A DNA stretch of 12,044 bases from an uncultured Acetatifactor sp. (GCA_910586775.1 CAJUJN010000113.1:1-12044); one strand, 5' to 3'. Shown: positions 1-7,913, counted from the first letter of the stretch. Notes: a model not told the origin generated them from the letters alone. Numbers and translations are program-made.

Positions 1-2
1 TG

Positions 3-572
3 AATTTCGATACCTGTTATCCTCTCATCAAGGGGGACCGGGCCCGGGACGGCGCCGTACATATTTTCCGCCCCCGAAAGGACCGGTGTCCGGAGTGCGG
101 CGGCAGGCTGTCGGACTTCCTGGTGCTGGACGGACGGGACCAGCGTCTGCGCTTTCTGGGCATAGACGGTATCTTCACCGCCACCGCCTGCCTTGGCTGC
201 ATTCCCTGGGCCAACCCGTCCTACTCCCGTTTTACCCTGGACGGGGGCAGCACCCCCATTTTCCCTTATGAGGGCAGCGGCGAGGAGGCCATGGAGGACG
301 AGGATGTGGAGCAGATGGGGGACAACCCCTATGTGCTGGCCGGTGAGCCGGCGCCCCTCTTCTATGGGGCGGACTGGGACGAGGTCAGCACCATTGGCGG
401 CTTCCCCTTCTGGATCCAGGACTGGGAGTACACTCCCTGTCCTGACTGCGGCAGGCCCATGAAATTCGTGGCCAAGCTTTCATGGGAGATGCTGGACTTT
501 ATGGAGGGCAACTGCTATGTGGAAGTATGCCCGGAGTGTCAGGTGGCCTCCATGCACCACCAGCAGACCTGA
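3..572 (+). CDS. Cysteine-rich, probably zinc-binding protein, 5'-truncated by window edge
   Basis: The reading frame is open from the first complete codon at position 3 to the TGA at 570-572, so 189 C-terminal residues are seen and the true start lies outside the window. A GTG at 123 is in frame but sits inside conserved-looking sequence and is not a convincing start. Four cysteine pairs are visible: CPECGG near residue 32, CLGC near 62, CPDCG near 149 and CPEC near 178. This fits two zinc sites. The stretch STIGGFPFWIQDWEY just before the third pair recalls the GG-x-P-x-W-x-Q signature of YwqG/DUF1963-type and PDCD2-like proteins, but that link is tentative. There is no signal peptide or membrane segment in the visible part, so it is probably cytosolic. 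Codon third positions are mostly G or C, clearly richer than in the genes downstream. Function is unknown. Confidence 0.75.
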   Translation, partial: NFDTCYPLIKGDRARDGAVHIFRPRKDRCPECGGRLSDFLVLDGRDQRLRFLGIDGIFTATACLGCIPWANPSYSRFTLDGGSTPIFPYEGSGEEAMEDEDVEQMGDNPYVLAGEPAPLFYGADWDEVSTIGGFPFWIQDWEYTPCPDCGRPMKFVAKLSWEMLDFMEGNCYVEVCPECQVASMHHQQT

Positions 573-654
573 CAACAGCCGGGTCCGGCGTTCAAATCCC
601 CGGTCACACCCCTGGTGGCGCAGGGCTGCAATGTATTGCTTGCAAAGGAGATAT

Positions 655-801
655 ATGGTACATAAAATAGAATACGGAAACTGGGAAAACGCGAAATCCT
701 CTTATCTGCCAGGCTGGAGGGTGAAAAGGGGCTGTGTTTCTTCCATAGCTAAGGAAGCGTTTAAATACGGTTATAAGCCATCAAAAGAAAGCGTGCAATG
801 A
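655..801 (+). CDS. Possible 48-residue small protein
   Basis: ATG at 655 follows AAGGAG (645-650) at a short 4-nt spacing, and the frame runs to TGA at 799-801. The product begins MVHKIEYGNWENAKS and is basic and aromatic-rich (Y, W, K), with one cysteine and no membrane segment. I recognise no family. It lies between the zinc-protein gene and the promoter of the sulfhydrylase gene. The ribosome site is the main support. It could equally be a remnant of a larger gene or a chance ORF, so confidence is low. Confidence 0.3.
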   Translation: MVHKIEYGNWENAKSSYLPGWRVKRGCVSSIAKEAFKYGYKPSKESVQ

Positions 802-827
802 TTTTGGCAGCAGAAAACGAGAAAAGG

Positions 828-856
828 TTGAATTTCATTTCCTAAATGTGTATACT
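828..856 (+). promoter_or_regulatory. Sigma-A-type promoter for the sulfhydrylase gene
   Basis: TTGAAT (828-833) and TATACT (851-856) are separated by 17 nt, matching the -35/-10 consensus at 4/6 and 5/6 positions. Transcription would begin near 863, giving a leader of about 60 nt before the ATG at 922. No SAM riboswitch or T-box could be recognised in this short leader, although methionine genes of Firmicutes often carry one. Confidence 0.6.
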
Positions 857-921
857 GGAAAATAGTTCCGGCTTATACAGGGGGCGATTCAGAATAGAAA
901 CCAGATCAGGAGGAAAACGAT

Positions 922-2199
922 ATGAAGATCAGCAGTATATGTGTACAGGGCGGCTACACGCCGGGAAACGGGGAGCCACGTCAGATTCCCATCATTCAGA
1001 GCACTACGTTCAAATACGACACCAGTGAGGATATGGGAAAGCTCTTCGACCTGGAGGCAAGCGGTTATTTCTATACCAGGCTCCAGAATCCCACCAATGA
1101 CTATGTGGCGGCGAAAATCACCCGGCTGGAGGGCGGTACGGCTGGGATGCTGACCAGCAGCGGACAGGCCGCTAATTTCTATGCACTGTTTAACATCTGC
1201 AGCTGCGGCGATCACATTGTGTCTTCCAGTACCATATACGGCGGCACTTTCAACCTGATTTCCGTTACTATGAAAAAGATGGGCATCGATGTCACGTTTG
1301 TCAGCCCTGACGCGTCCGAAGAGGAGCTGAATGCGGCCTTCCGGGACAATACAAAAGCGATGTTCGGCGAAACCATAGCCAATCCGGCTCTGACTGTGCT
1401 TGACATTGAGAAGTTTGCCAGATGCGCCCATGCCCACGGCGTTCCGCTGATTGTGGACAATACTTTTGCGACTCCCGTCAACTGCAGGCCTTTTGAGTGG
1501 GGAGCGGATATCGTGACCCATTCCACCACCAAATATATGGACGGCCATGGGGCAGCCGTGGGCGGCGCTATCGTGGACAGCGGGAACTTTGACTGGATGG
1601 CACATGCGGACAAGTATCCCGGGCTCTGTACCCCGGATGACAGCTACCACGGAATTACTTACGCCGAAAAATTCGGAAAGGAAGGCGCTTTCATCACCAA
1701 ATGTACGGCACAGCTGATGAGGGATTTCGGCTCCATTCAGAGTCCTCAGAATGCTTTCCTGCTGAACCTGGGACTGGAGAGCCTGCATGTGCGCATGAAA
1801 CGGCATTGTGAGAACGGATTGGCGGTGGCGGAATTCCTTTCAAAGCATCCCGGGGTGGCTTATGTCAATTACTGCGGCCTGCCGGGAGATAAATATTTTT
1901 GCCTGGCACAGAAATACCTGCCTGAAGGAAGCTGCGGTGTTGTCTCCTTCGGCCTGAAGGGCGGACGTGAGGCAGCCGGAATCTTTATGAAGAATCTGAA
2001 GCTTGCCGCTATTGAGACCCATGTGGCGGATGCCCGCACATGCTGCCTGAACCCGGCTTCCAGCACGCATCGCCAGATGACGGACGAGCAGCTGAAGGAA
2101 GCCGGTGTGCCTGCCGAACTCATCCGTATCAGCTGCGGGATTGAGGATAAAGAGGACCTGATTGCGGATATTGCACAGGCGCTGGAGTGCTGCGGCTGA
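922..2199 (+). CDS. metY: O-acetylhomoserine aminocarboxypropyltransferase (sulfhydrylase), PLP-dependent
   Basis: The 425-residue product is a full-length member of the Cys/Met-metabolism PLP enzyme family (fold type I). It is expected to make homocysteine from O-acetylhomoserine and sulfide in the cytosol. Visible hallmarks are QIPIIQSTTF (residues 21-30), YFYTRLQNPT (49-58), the SSGQAAN cofactor-phosphate loop (79-85), IVDNTFATP with the PLP-contacting aspartate D179, and HSTTKYMDGHG with the Schiff-base lysine K204. The length and the insertion after residue 230 (PDDSYHGITY) suit the O-acetylhomoserine sulfhydrylase branch rather than the shorter cystathionine lyases and synthases. ATG at 922 is preceded by AGGAGG (908-913) at 8-nt spacing. 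It appears monocistronic, with its own promoter at 828-856. The family is certain; the exact substrate is inferred from family branch. Confidence 0.9.
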   Translation: MKISSICVQGGYTPGNGEPRQIPIIQSTTFKYDTSEDMGKLFDLEASGYFYTRLQNPTNDYVAAKITRLEGGTAGMLTSSGQAANFYALFNICSCGDHIVSSSTIYGGTFNLISVTMKKMGIDVTFVSPDASEEELNAAFRDNTKAMFGETIANPALTVLDIEKFARCAHAHGVPLIVDNTFATPVNCRPFEWGADIVTHSTTKYMDGHGAAVGGAIVDSGNFDWMAHADKYPGLCTPDDSYHGITYAEKFGKEGAFITKCTAQLMRDFGSIQSPQNAFLLNLGLESLHVRMKRHCENGLAVAEFLSKHPGVAYVNYCGLPGDKYFCLAQKYLPEGSCGVVSFGLKGGREAAGIFMKNLKLAAIETHVADARTCCLNPASSTHRQMTDEQLKEAGVPAELIRISCGIEDKEDLIADIAQALECCG

Positions 2200-2446
2200 A
2201 TTTTATACTGCACACCAATGAAAGCAGCAGTAAACGAGAGCGAAAGACCGCCAGCCATATATGCTCGCTTTAGACAGATAAGTAAATCCCGGCGGTCTTG
2301 AGTATGACAGGAGAAGCCGATTTCGGCTAAAATGGCATCCTGAAATTGTAACCTGCAGAGGGTACTGCGGATGAACCGGGGACACCGGCCGGCGGCTGTG
2401 AATACGGAAGTGTATTCTTGCGGGATATGCACAGGAGGTGGATAGT
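2200..2446. other. Intergenic region with several inverted repeats
   Basis: No gene is seen here. A perfect 9-bp inverted repeat pairs AAGACCGCC (2244-2252) with GGCGGTCTT (2291-2299) across 38 nt. AGCCGA/TCGGCT (2315-2328) forms a tiny dyad, and GAATAC/GTATTC (2400-2417) a 6-bp hairpin just before the ribosome site of the next gene. None is followed by a T-run, so no intrinsic terminator can be called for the sulfhydrylase gene. Confidence 0.5.
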
Positions 2447-2944
2447 TTGGGCAGATGGGACAAAAAGGACGGAAAGCCTTCCGCGGAAGAGAAATTCCCT
2501 GCGGAAGAAAAACGTTCCGGAAAAGAAAAGCGCTTTGCGGAAAAAAAGCATTCGAAAGAAAAACATTTCATAGAAGGGAAAGATTCAGGAAAGAATTTTA
2601 CAGAAGAATATTCCGATAAAAAAATGGAATGTAAAGATTTCGAGAAGCGTATTCCCGATTTTATAGCGAAGAAAATGGATTATCCCACCCTGAAGCGTTT
2701 CTATGAGCATGTACAGCAATGTCCGGACTGCCGGGAAGAGTTGGACATTCAATTCCTGGTACAGGAGGGCATGCAGCGTCTGGAGGAGGGAAATGCCTTT
2801 GACCTGCAGACGGAATTGGAACAGCGGATGGAAGAAGCAGTAAAGAGCATCCGTTACCACAGTGCATTCCTGTACCTGGGGATTGCCATGGAGATTGTTG
2901 CCGTGGTGTTGCTGGCAGGTATTGTGATATGGATATTATTGTGA
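2447..2944 (+). CDS. Membrane-anchored anti-sigma-like zinc-finger protein with repeat N terminus
   Basis: I chose TTG at 2447 as start because AGGAGG (2433-2438) lies 8 nt upstream; the in-frame GTG at 2438 overlaps that ribosome site. The product has 165 residues. Residues about 12-47 are charged degenerate hexapeptide repeats rich in K and E. Residues about 60-100 resemble the zf-HC2/ZAS anti-sigma domain, with C62 and the motif HVQQCPDC (H88, C92, C95; the HX3CX2C pattern). A glutamate-rich helix follows, then a single C-terminal membrane helix (about 137-165) ending at the C terminus. ZAS proteins normally bind an ECF sigma factor on the cytosolic side, but no sigma gene is adjacent, so the partner is unknown. 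It lies upstream of polA and is separated from it by hairpins. The domain call is fairly good; the function is inferred. Confidence 0.7.
   Translation: MGRWDKKDGKPSAEEKFPAEEKRSGKEKRFAEKKHSKEKHFIEGKDSGKNFTEEYSDKKMECKDFEKRIPDFIAKKMDYPTLKRFYEHVQQCPDCREELDIQFLVQEGMQRLEEGNAFDLQTELEQRMEEAVKSIRYHSAFLYLGIAMEIVAVVLLAGIVIWILL
2480..2587 (+). repeat. Six degenerate 18-nt (hexapeptide) tandem repeats inside the anti-sigma-like gene
   Basis: In frame, the sequence reads SAEEKF, PAEEKR, SGKEKR, FAEKKH, SKEKHF, IEGKDS. Each unit is 18 nt and most contain a GGAAGA/GAAAAG-like purine core. Strand asymmetry is strong (the coding strand is purine-rich). This is likely a slippage-expanded linker. Confidence 0.6.
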
Positions 2945-2979
2945 AAGTCCTGCATCTTGCCTTGCGGAAAACGCGCAGT

Positions 2980-3103
2980 CAAAATGAGCTCCCCTGCTCA
3001 TTTTGCAAGACAGCTGTGCGCCAAACCGCATGTCCAAAGGCGGCACGCCTTGCGGTTTGTGTGCATCTTCAAATTGGACTCTGCGGTATTCCTTAGCGCA
3101 GAG
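2980..3103. other. Three consecutive hairpins between the anti-sigma-like gene and polA
   Basis: Hairpin A: 10-bp perfect stem CAAAATGAGC/GCTCATTTTG (2980-2989, 2996-3005) with a 6-nt loop. Hairpin B: 9-bp stem CAAACCGCA/TGCGGTTTG (3022-3030, 3051-3059) enclosing a second stem AGGCG/CGCCT (3038-3050) with a 7-nt bulge between them. Hairpin C: 7-bp stem CTCTGCG/CGCAGAG (3079-3085, 3097-3103). No free T-run follows any of them, so they are not classic terminators. They could be a structured polA leader or a dispersed intergenic repeat. Confidence 0.6.
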
Positions 3104-3127
3104 CAGACAAAAAGGCGGTAAGAAAAT

Positions 3128-5830
3128 ATGGAAAAGAAGCAGAAACTTGTACTGATAGACGGGCACAGCATCCTGCACCGGGCATTTTACGGTGTGCAGG
3201 ACCTGACAAATGCCCAGGGGCTTCATACAAATGCAATTTACGGATTTTTGAATATTATGTTTCGCTTTTTAGAGGAAGAAAAGCCGGATTTCCTTGCGGT
3301 GGCGTTTGATGTGCATGCCCCTACTTTCCGCCATCAAATGTATGAGCCTTATAAAGGAACCAGAAAGCCCATGCCGGAGGAGCTGAGAGAGCAGGTACCG
3401 GTGATGAAGGATGTACTCCGGGCCATGCAGGTGGTGATTGTGGAGCAGGAGGGATTAGAGGCCGACGATATTCTGGGAACCCTGGCGAAAAAAGCCCAGG
3501 CCAAAGGAATGGAGGTAACCCTCATATCTGGAGACCGTGACCTGTTGCAGGTTGCGGACGAGCATATCAAGATACGGATTCCAAAGACGAAGATGGGGAA
3601 GACCGAGGTGGAGGATTATTATCCGCAGGATGTACAGGCCGCCTATCAGGTGACACCCCTTCAGTTTATTGACCTGAAAGCACTCATGGGCGACACCTCC
3701 GACAATATTCCCGGTGTACCCAAGGTGGGGCAGAAGACTGCCACGGAACTGATGGTGCAGTACGGTTCCCTGGAAAATATCTATGCCCATGTGGAGGAAA
3801 TCACCAAAAAGAGCATCCGCGAATCTCTGATTCAGAACCGCGAACTGGCGGATTTGAGCAAGGTGCTGGCAACCATCCGTGTAGATTCCGATGTGGAGTT
3901 GGATTATGATGCGGCGAAGGCGGAAGGCTTCTATACCCAGGAAGCTTACGACCTGTTCAAGCAGCTGGAATTCAAGCAGATGCTGAGCCGTTTTGAAAAG
4001 GAGAACGTGAGCCGTGGCGGCGATATCACCAAAACGTTCCGAAAGCTGGAGGAACAGAAGGAGTTTCTGGGATGGCTGAAAAAAAGGAAAACGGGGGCGG
4101 ACCTGGGACTGTTTCTCGCCCTGGAAGACGGAAAACTGTTGGGCGCAGCGGCAAGCAGCAGGGAGGAAACCGTCATGTACGCCCTGCCTGTGCAGGAAAA
4201 CGTGCAGCTGTCCCTGTTTGAGGAGATTCCCGAAGAAGGCACAGGGGAGACGGATGAGGATACGAAGCAGCTGTCGGACGCGCTCCTGGCACTTTCTGGG
4301 AGAGTGAAGCTTTCGGTCTTCGACATCAAGAAGCATTATCACTATATTGAACAGAAATCTACGGAGCGGTATTTTGATATTCTGATAGCGGCATATCTGC
4401 TGAACCCTTTAAAGAGTGATTATGACCTGGAAGCTATTGCGGCGGAGCACCTGGGGCTTACCATACCCGGACGAGGGGAGGTTTTCGGGAAAAAGAAGCT
4501 GTATGAGGCTGCGGCGCTTATGCCGGAACAGTTTACGGAATATTGCTGTTACGGCGCTTATGTGTCGGCTGCCGCAGCGGAAGTGCTGGAGAAAAAGCTG
4601 ATAGAAGCCGGAATGGATGAGCTGATGCGTGACATGGAGATGCCCCTGTCTCTGGTGTTGTATGATATGGAGCATGAGGGAGTGGAGGTGCGCCGGGAGG
4701 AACTGAAAGCCTACGGCGATGCGTTGGTGGAGCGGATAGAGGAGTTGGAGAAATCCATCCATACCCAGGCAGGAGTGGAATTCAATATTAATTCTCCCAA
4801 GCAGCTGGGAGAGATACTCTTTGATACCATGAAGCTTCCCGGGGGCAAGAAGACCAAAACAGGTTATTCCACGGCGGCGGATGTGCTGGAAAAGCTTGCC
4901 GGGGAGGCGCCCATTGTAAAGGACATCCTGGAATACAGGCAGCTGACCAAGCTGAAATCCACTTACGCCGACGGGTTGGCTGTCTATATCGGGGCGGACC
5001 AGAGGATTCACACCAATTTCAATCAGACAATTACCGCCACCGGGCGTATCAGCTCCACAGAGCCCAATCTGCAGAATATCCCCATGCGCATGGAGCTGGG
5101 CAGGCGTATCCGGAAAGTGTTCGTACCGAAGGAAGGCTGCGTCTTTATGGACGCGGACTATTCTCAGATCGAGTTGCGTGTGCTTGCCCATATGTCCGGG
5201 GACGAACAGCTGATAGAAGCTTACCATATGGACCAGGATATTCACCGGATCACTGCGGCAAAGGTGTTCCATACGCCCTTTGAGGAGGTCACCGATTTGC
5301 AGCGCCGGAATGCCAAGGCGGTGAATTTCGGCATTGTGTACGGTATCAGCTCTTTCGGGCTGAGCCAGGATTTGAGCATCAGCAAAAAGGAGGCGGCGGA
5401 GTATATAGAACAGTATTTTGCCACCTACCCGGGAGTGAAGGAATTTCTGGATAAGCTGGTCAGTGATGCGAAAAAGAACGGCTACATCACCACTATGTTC
5501 GGCAGGCGCAGGCCTGTGCCGGAGCTTTCTTCCTCGAATTTCATGCAGCGTTCCTTCGGAGAGCGCGTGGCAATGAATTCTCCCATACAGGGGACTGCGG
5601 CGGATATTATCAAGATTGCCATGATCAGGGTGTGGCGGGCGCTGCGGGACGCGGGGCTGAAATCCAGGCTGATCCTGCAGGTGCATGATGAGCTTGTCAT
5701 AGAGACGTACCGGGAGGAAGAAGAGCAGGTGCGGCAGATTCTGACGGAAAATATGGTATCCGCTGCCGACCTGGCGGTGACGCTAGAGGTGGATCTGCAT
5801 ACCGGGGAGAACTGGTATGAGGCAAAGTGA
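3128..5830 (+). CDS. polA: DNA polymerase I
   Basis: The 900-residue product has the full Pol I layout and fills gaps and removes RNA primers in replication and repair. The N-terminal 5' nuclease carries LVLIDGHS (D11), GLEADD (D113, D114), GDRD (D136, D138) and LMGDTSDNIPGVPKVGQKTA with its helix-hairpin-helix. The middle domain (about 300-490) corresponds to the 3'-5' exonuclease but lacks the DxE motif, reading LGLFLALEDG where FDTETDS would be expected. It is therefore probably without proofreading, as in Bacillus and Taq enzymes. The polymerase domain carries TGRISS, DADYSQIELR (catalytic D677), RRNAKAVNFGIVYG and QVHDELV (catalytic D854). The ATG at 3128 has only a weak ribosome site (AGGCGG about 8 nt upstream), but the N terminus matches the family. 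The AAA-like pseudogene starts 10 nt after its stop. Confidence 0.98.
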   Translation: MEKKQKLVLIDGHSILHRAFYGVQDLTNAQGLHTNAIYGFLNIMFRFLEEEKPDFLAVAFDVHAPTFRHQMYEPYKGTRKPMPEELREQVPVMKDVLRAMQVVIVEQEGLEADDILGTLAKKAQAKGMEVTLISGDRDLLQVADEHIKIRIPKTKMGKTEVEDYYPQDVQAAYQVTPLQFIDLKALMGDTSDNIPGVPKVGQKTATELMVQYGSLENIYAHVEEITKKSIRESLIQNRELADLSKVLATIRVDSDVELDYDAAKAEGFYTQEAYDLFKQLEFKQMLSRFEKENVSRGGDITKTFRKLEEQKEFLGWLKKRKTGADLGLFLALEDGKLLGAAASSREETVMYALPVQENVQLSLFEEIPEEGTGETDEDTKQLSDALLALSGRVKLSVFDIKKHYHYIEQKSTERYFDILIAAYLLNPLKSDYDLEAIAAEHLGLTIPGRGEVFGKKKLYEAAALMPEQFTEYCCYGAYVSAAAAEVLEKKLIEAGMDELMRDMEMPLSLVLYDMEHEGVEVRREELKAYGDALVERIEELEKSIHTQAGVEFNINSPKQLGEILFDTMKLPGGKKTKTGYSTAADVLEKLAGEAPIVKDILEYRQLTKLKSTYADGLAVYIGADQRIHTNFNQTITATGRISSTEPNLQNIPMRMELGRRIRKVFVPKEGCVFMDADYSQIELRVLAHMSGDEQLIEAYHMDQDIHRITAAKVFHTPFEEVTDLQRRNAKAVNFGIVYGISSFGLSQDLSISKKEAAEYIEQYFATYPGVKEFLDKLVSDAKKNGYITTMFGRRRPVPELSSSNFMQRSFGERVAMNSPIQGTAADIIKIAMIRVWRALRDAGLKSRLILQVHDELVIETYREEEEQVRQILTENMVSAADLAVTLEVDLHTGENWYEAK

Positions 5831-5840
5831 GGTGAGTTCA

Positions 5841-6301
5841 ATGGGCACCTGTTTGAATCCGGGAAATAAAGGATTTCAGGAAATGTTACAGTCGGAATAT
5901 GTGGATAAAACCGGTTTGATCGCATTGCTCAACAAAACCATGGGAACAACAGGAAAGCTGACCTGTATCAGCCGTCCACGGCGTTTCGGCAAGTCTTTCG
6001 CGGCGAAGATGCTGTGCGCATATTATGACCGTTTCTGTGTTTCCCGTGGGTTCTTCGATGGCAAGGAGACCGCACGGACACCCGGGTATCTGACGCACCT
6101 GAACCGGTACCATGTGATCAATCTTGATATCACGGGATTTCTGTCCGAGGCAAAGATGCAGAGGAAACCGATGGCGGATGTCTGATCTGGCATGAGGAAG
6201 ACGGGACAGCGCATATTCCCAATGAAGAGGTGAGGGCAGAGTTTCGGAAAATACTGAAGGACACCAATGGATTCAGCTTACATTTTCGTGGAATGCTGTA
6301 A
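5841..6301 (+). pseudogene. Internally deleted AAA-ATPase-like gene (AAA-ATPase_like / PD-(D/E)XK family)
   Basis: ATG at 5841 follows GAGGTGAG (5829-5836) at a suitable distance. The frame encodes about 114 residues that match the N-terminal part of the AAA-ATPase-like family common in gut Clostridia: YVDKTGLIALLN, then SRPRRFGKSFAAKML with the P-loop-like RRFGKS, then AYYDRF and VINLDITGF. It stops at 6183-6185. From about 6176 another frame resumes family-like sequence, CLIWHEEDGTAHIPNEEVRAEF, which belongs much further along in full-length relatives (usually 500-600 residues), and ends at TAA 6299-6301. The central part, including the rest of the ATPase and the nuclease domain, is missing. 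The gene is therefore a deletion-plus-frameshift remnant. It sits between polA and coaE and probably inserted into an existing operon. Confidence 0.8.
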
Positions 6302-6348
6302 ATATATAAAAATCCTGGAGGCTTTGAGTATAATAAAGGGGTATACAG

Positions 6349-6951
6349 ATGCGTTTTATAGGAATTACAGGCGGGATTGGTGCCGGGAAATCGGAGATAC
6401 TGCACTATATCGGAGAGCGCTATAAATGCGAGATATACCTGGCGGACGAGGTGGCTCATCTGGTGAAACAGCCGGGAACCCGGGGCTATGAGGAACTTGT
6501 GAAGCTGTTGGGGACAGACGTAGTGGCGGCGGACGGGCAGATAGATAAGGCTGTTATGGCGGATAAGATTTTCGCCAGGCCGGAGCTTCTGGAACAGGTG
6601 AATGGGATTATTCATCCTGCCGTCAGGGAATATTTGCTGCAGCGTCTGGAATACGCGAGGAGTGCAGGGGAGGCGGAGCTGTTTTTCGTGGAAGCCGCTC
6701 TGCTGATTGAGTGCGGATATCTTGCACTGGTGGATGAGATGTGGTATATTTATGCAGATGAGGAGATCCGCCGGGAAAGACTGCGGCGCACCAGGGGCTA
6801 CAGCGAGGAGAAGATATCGCAGATCATGTCCAGGCAGCTGTCGGAGGGTAGCTTCAGGAGGAATTGTGATTTCGTGATAGATAACAGCGGCAGCCTGACG
6901 GATACATGCCGGCAGATTGATGCACGGTTGTCGACATTACATTCATTCTGA
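6349..6951 (+). CDS. coaE: Dephospho-CoA kinase
   Basis: The 200-residue protein has the usual length for CoaE, the cytosolic enzyme that phosphorylates the 3'-hydroxyl of dephospho-CoA using ATP in the last step of CoA synthesis. The P-loop GGIGAGKS covers residues 8-15. YLADEVAH supplies the conserved aspartate D33, IIHPAVREYL is the family's conserved HP motif, FVEAALLIECGY matches the substrate-binding segment, and RRERLRRTRGYSEEKISQIMSRQ is the lid region. ATG at 6349 follows AAAGGGG at about 8 nt. A TATAAT at 6329-6334 lies too close to the start and has no -35 partner, so expression from the polA operon is more likely. Related genomes often have polA directly before coaE; here the broken AAA-like gene intervenes. 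Confidence 0.95.
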   Translation: MRFIGITGGIGAGKSEILHYIGERYKCEIYLADEVAHLVKQPGTRGYEELVKLLGTDVVAADGQIDKAVMADKIFARPELLEQVNGIIHPAVREYLLQRLEYARSAGEAELFFVEAALLIECGYLALVDEMWYIYADEEIRRERLRRTRGYSEEKISQIMSRQLSEGSFRRNCDFVIDNSGSLTDTCRQIDARLSTLHSF

Positions 6952-7032
6952 AAACGGATTATGATCAGATAGCTGATATAGACAATTTTTGAAACAATAA
7001 ATGTACATAATGACAGAATAAGGAAGTGTTAC

Positions 7033-7057
7033 GAAATAAATATGCAGGATTTATTTC
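7033..7057. repeat. AT-rich perfect inverted repeat upstream of the metallo-hydrolase gene
   Basis: GAAATAAAT (7033-7041) pairs with ATTTATTTC (7049-7057) across a 7-nt centre. It lies 43 nt before the start of the next gene. With no GC core and no following T-run it is a poor terminator. An operator-like protein site is possible but unproven. Confidence 0.45.
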
Positions 7058-7100
7058 TTCACAATTCCGAACGAAAAAGGATAAGAAGAGAGATTAAAAA

Positions 7101-7898
7101 ATGAGATTATGCAGTATAGCAAGCGGGAGCAGCGGAAATTGTATCTATGTGGGCTCAGAGGCTGCTCATTTGCTTGTGGATGTGGGAATCAGCGGCAAGA
7201 AGACGGAGAAGGGACTAAAGGAACTGGATCTGACAGGGCGGGATATAGACGGAATATTGATTACGCACGAACATGCCGATCATATTCAGGGGTTGGGGGT
7301 CATTGCCAGGAAATACGAAATCCCCATCTATGCCACAGCCGGCACTATCGAAGCTATGAAGAACTGTGCAGGACTGGGGAATGTGGATCATGGATTGTTC
7401 CATGAGGTGAAAGAGGATCAGAAATTCATCATAAAGGATCTGACCGTAAATCCCATGCGCATATCCCATGATGCGGCACAGCCCGTTGCCTACAGAATTG
7501 CTTATGGCAGCAAAAGAGTGGCAGTCTGCACCGATCTGGGGGTGTATAATGACTATACAGTGGAATGCCTGAAGGGAATGGATGCGCTGCTGTTGGAGTC
7601 CAATCATGATGTGAACATGCTCCAGGTGGGACCTTATCCCTATTACCTGAAGCAGAGGATTCTGGGAGACAGAGGGCATCTGTCCAATGATAATACAGGG
7701 AAGCTTTTGTGCCGAATTCTGCATGATAAGATGAAGGCGGTGCTTCTGGGACATCTGAGCAAGGAAAATAATCTGCCGGAACTGGCTTACGAGTCCGTGC
7801 GGATGGAGATAAATATGGGGGATAACCCTTATAAGGCGGGAGATTTTGATATCCGTGTGGCAAGGCGCAGCGAAGTGACCCCGGCGGTGATTGTGTAA
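7101..7898 (+). CDS. yycJ: YycJ/WalJ-like metallo-beta-lactamase-fold hydrolase
   Basis: The 265-residue protein opens with the YycJ/WalJ signature SIASGSSGNCIYV and carries the metal motif THEHADH (H56, H58, D60, H61), ISHDA with H123, CTDLG with D145, and LLLESNHDVNML...GPYPYYLKQRI...GHLSN. These fit a two-metal MBL-fold hydrolase of full length, cytosolic and without a signal peptide. In Bacillus the homologue lies downstream of the walKR genes and has been linked to DNA exonuclease activity and mutation avoidance; that role is inferred here. The neighbours polA and coaE match the order often seen in Lachnospiraceae. The start at 7101 is fixed by the family N terminus; only a weak purine-rich ribosome site (AGAAGAGAG) precedes it. 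Confidence 0.92.
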   Translation: MRLCSIASGSSGNCIYVGSEAAHLLVDVGISGKKTEKGLKELDLTGRDIDGILITHEHADHIQGLGVIARKYEIPIYATAGTIEAMKNCAGLGNVDHGLFHEVKEDQKFIIKDLTVNPMRISHDAAQPVAYRIAYGSKRVAVCTDLGVYNDYTVECLKGMDALLLESNHDVNMLQVGPYPYYLKQRILGDRGHLSNDNTGKLLCRILHDKMKAVLLGHLSKENNLPELAYESVRMEINMGDNPYKAGDFDIRVARRSEVTPAVIV

Positions 7899-7913
7899 CG
7901 GAGGCCGTTCATT

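Noticed and set aside
581..612. tRNA-like T-arm (GTTCAAATC between CCGG-type stems)
   Set aside because: The stem has a mismatch and there is no matching acceptor, D-arm or anticodon arm upstream, so it is not a tRNA gene; a tRNA fragment cannot be shown.
889..1806. Long minus-strand frame opposite the sulfhydrylase gene
   Set aside because: It is a shadow of a well-supported gene, with no family-like features or ribosome site.
2438..2440. GTG start for the anti-sigma-like gene
   Set aside because: It overlaps the AGGAGG site itself; TTG at 2447 is correctly spaced.
4409..5686. Long minus-strand frame opposite polA
   Set aside because: Antisense shadow created by polA codon usage; the polA motifs are decisive.
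6329..6334. TATAAT before coaE as a promoter
   Set aside because: It is only 14 nt from the start codon and has no -35 element at the right distance.
6979..7019. Promoter for the YycJ-like gene (TAGACA or TTGAAA with CATAAT)
   Set aside because: No pair of boxes has a spacing near 17 nt.
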